A stretch of 64,000 nucleotides of DNA. Source: Prostheceraeus crozeri. Its lineage: Eukaryota; Platyhelminthes; Polycladida; Euryleptidae. This document shows, piece after piece, positions 63,601-64,000 of the stretch (within the stretch, counting starts at the first letter, position 1; the number at the start of each line of letters is the position of its first letter). The position numbers and the translations under genes were made by a program. The DNA lies in contig CAJQUW010008605.1 in assembly GCA_907163375.1 (NCBI GenBank), positions 248,001 to 312,000 of the forward strand. Reading direction: 5' to 3'. The notes under the pieces were generated by a model, which searched no databases, was not told the DNA's origin, and was given only the letters and a program-made list of their open reading frames with translations.

Positions 63601-63945
63601 GCTCTATCATCAGTGTCTAACATACATTGGAAAAAACTAATTTTTCGATTTAACATGATGCATTTATGCAAGACAGGCGGTCACCCTACTATACTGTATA
63701 GTCATGGAATTCGGCACCTTGAAATTTACCCACTTCAATTGGATTATGGTAGCCTATTTATTGACTATCTTGAATAATAAATTCTAAGGGGACCTCGTCA
63801 ACCAGTCCCTCTGATTCTACCAGGCTATATTTGCATGCAAGCCTAATCTATATGCTGAAGAGGTAGAGACGTTCTGTAACTTACTCTGTGATGGTTGATC
63901 GCGATTATGAATGCATAATTCTCCCCTCCAACTTATTATGCAATC
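60691..63945. other. Unassigned 3.2 kb of the putative large element
   Basis: No recognised gene. Short ORFs (60962-61162 plus, with KQKWETLIWDGRKWE; 61440-61751 minus; 62052-62285 minus) have no domain I can name. A block GAAGAAGGATTCTTCAGATGCC near 61361 (word GGATTCTTCAGATGCCCTCA) reads protein-like but is isolated. GTGCTTTATT(G/T)TCTTAGA occurs twice near 61770 and 61848. Confidence 0.35.
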
Positions 63946-64000
63946 GTGAGTCAAATATTCAATATGCGTCAAAACGTCTGACTTGCGTCTAATAGTCCAA

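Larger units (their letters stand above)
56461..64000. mobile_element. Putative large transposon, GACGCA-type subterminal repeats (runs off window)
   Basis: Between 56468 and 56745 the words GACGCA and GACTCA recur about eleven times in one direction (TGACGCAAGTCGGAC, TTTGACGCAG, ATATTTGACTCAA and similar). At the last bases of the window the same words appear inverted (GAGTCAAATATTC, TGCGTCAAAACGTCTGACTTGCGTC, given in pieces; 63947-63995). GACGCAAGTC(G/A)GAC...TTTGACGCA is thus an inverted terminal pattern spanning at least 7.5 kb. The left boundary coincides with the abrupt end of copy B at 56460. No transposase is recognised inside; small ORFs only. Confidence 0.5.

Overview
The window looks like AT-rich, repeat-dense nuclear DNA from an animal, most likely a marine invertebrate. 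This rests on the transposon classes present (Tc1/mariner, piggyBac, hAT/ZBED, Penelope-like with GIY-YIG endonuclease, Ty3/gypsy, a LINE), on Pol III-type tRNA genes without encoded CCA, on splice-acceptor-like tracts, and on the absence of bacterial gene organisation. The species cannot be named from sequence alone. No host protein-coding gene is recognised with confidence; nearly every supportable ORF belongs to a mobile element, mostly broken.

Layout. 35-2130: a TTAA-flanked piggyBac-type element without transposase. 2.6-8.5 kb: a decayed Ty3/gypsy pol, split first by a nested pair of inverted-repeat elements (2.8-4.2 kb) and then by the main novelty, a tandem array of 11 units of exactly 288 bp (4820-8009), each carrying a tRNA-like gene with anticodon AGA. 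8.5-16.8 kb (copy A) and 49.4-56.5 kb (copy B): a direct large duplication. Copy A carries a Tc1 element whose empty site is preserved in copy B. Copy B keeps a ZBED-like hAT transposase gene split by a 788-bp hAT MITE, a segment partly deleted in copy A. 17.2-23.3 kb: small inverted-repeat elements, a LINE 3' end, a foldback element carrying a tRNA-like SINE, Penelope fragments, and a TCATGA-rich MITE. 25.8-27.4 kb: a Tc1/mariner element with a 295-residue ORF. 28.4-29.6 kb: an internally deleted piggyBac with two identical 20-bp palindromes. 33.6-34.8 kb: a foldback. 35.4-41.3 kb: a Penelope-like element with inverted 1.3-kb arms, interrupted by a short LTR retrotransposon. 41.9-45.5 kb: a degenerate piggyBac transposase between inverted repeats. 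46.9-48.5 kb: a second Penelope-like element. 56.46 kb to the window end: one end of a large element marked by many GACGCA/GACTCA repeats, with the same motif inverted at the last bases. Inside it lie a 723-bp foldback MITE, a GATATC-rich patch, and a 490-bp near-perfect palindrome with a GIY-YIG domain on each arm.

How the parts relate. The order of insertions can often be read: gypsy first, then the nested inverted repeats and the tRNA-like array; the ZBED gene, then the hAT MITE (8-bp target duplication GTATATAA), then the A/B duplication, followed by Tc1 insertion and deletion in A. All four Penelope-like loci contain pieces in opposite orientations, a repeated architecture that is the second main observation of the window.
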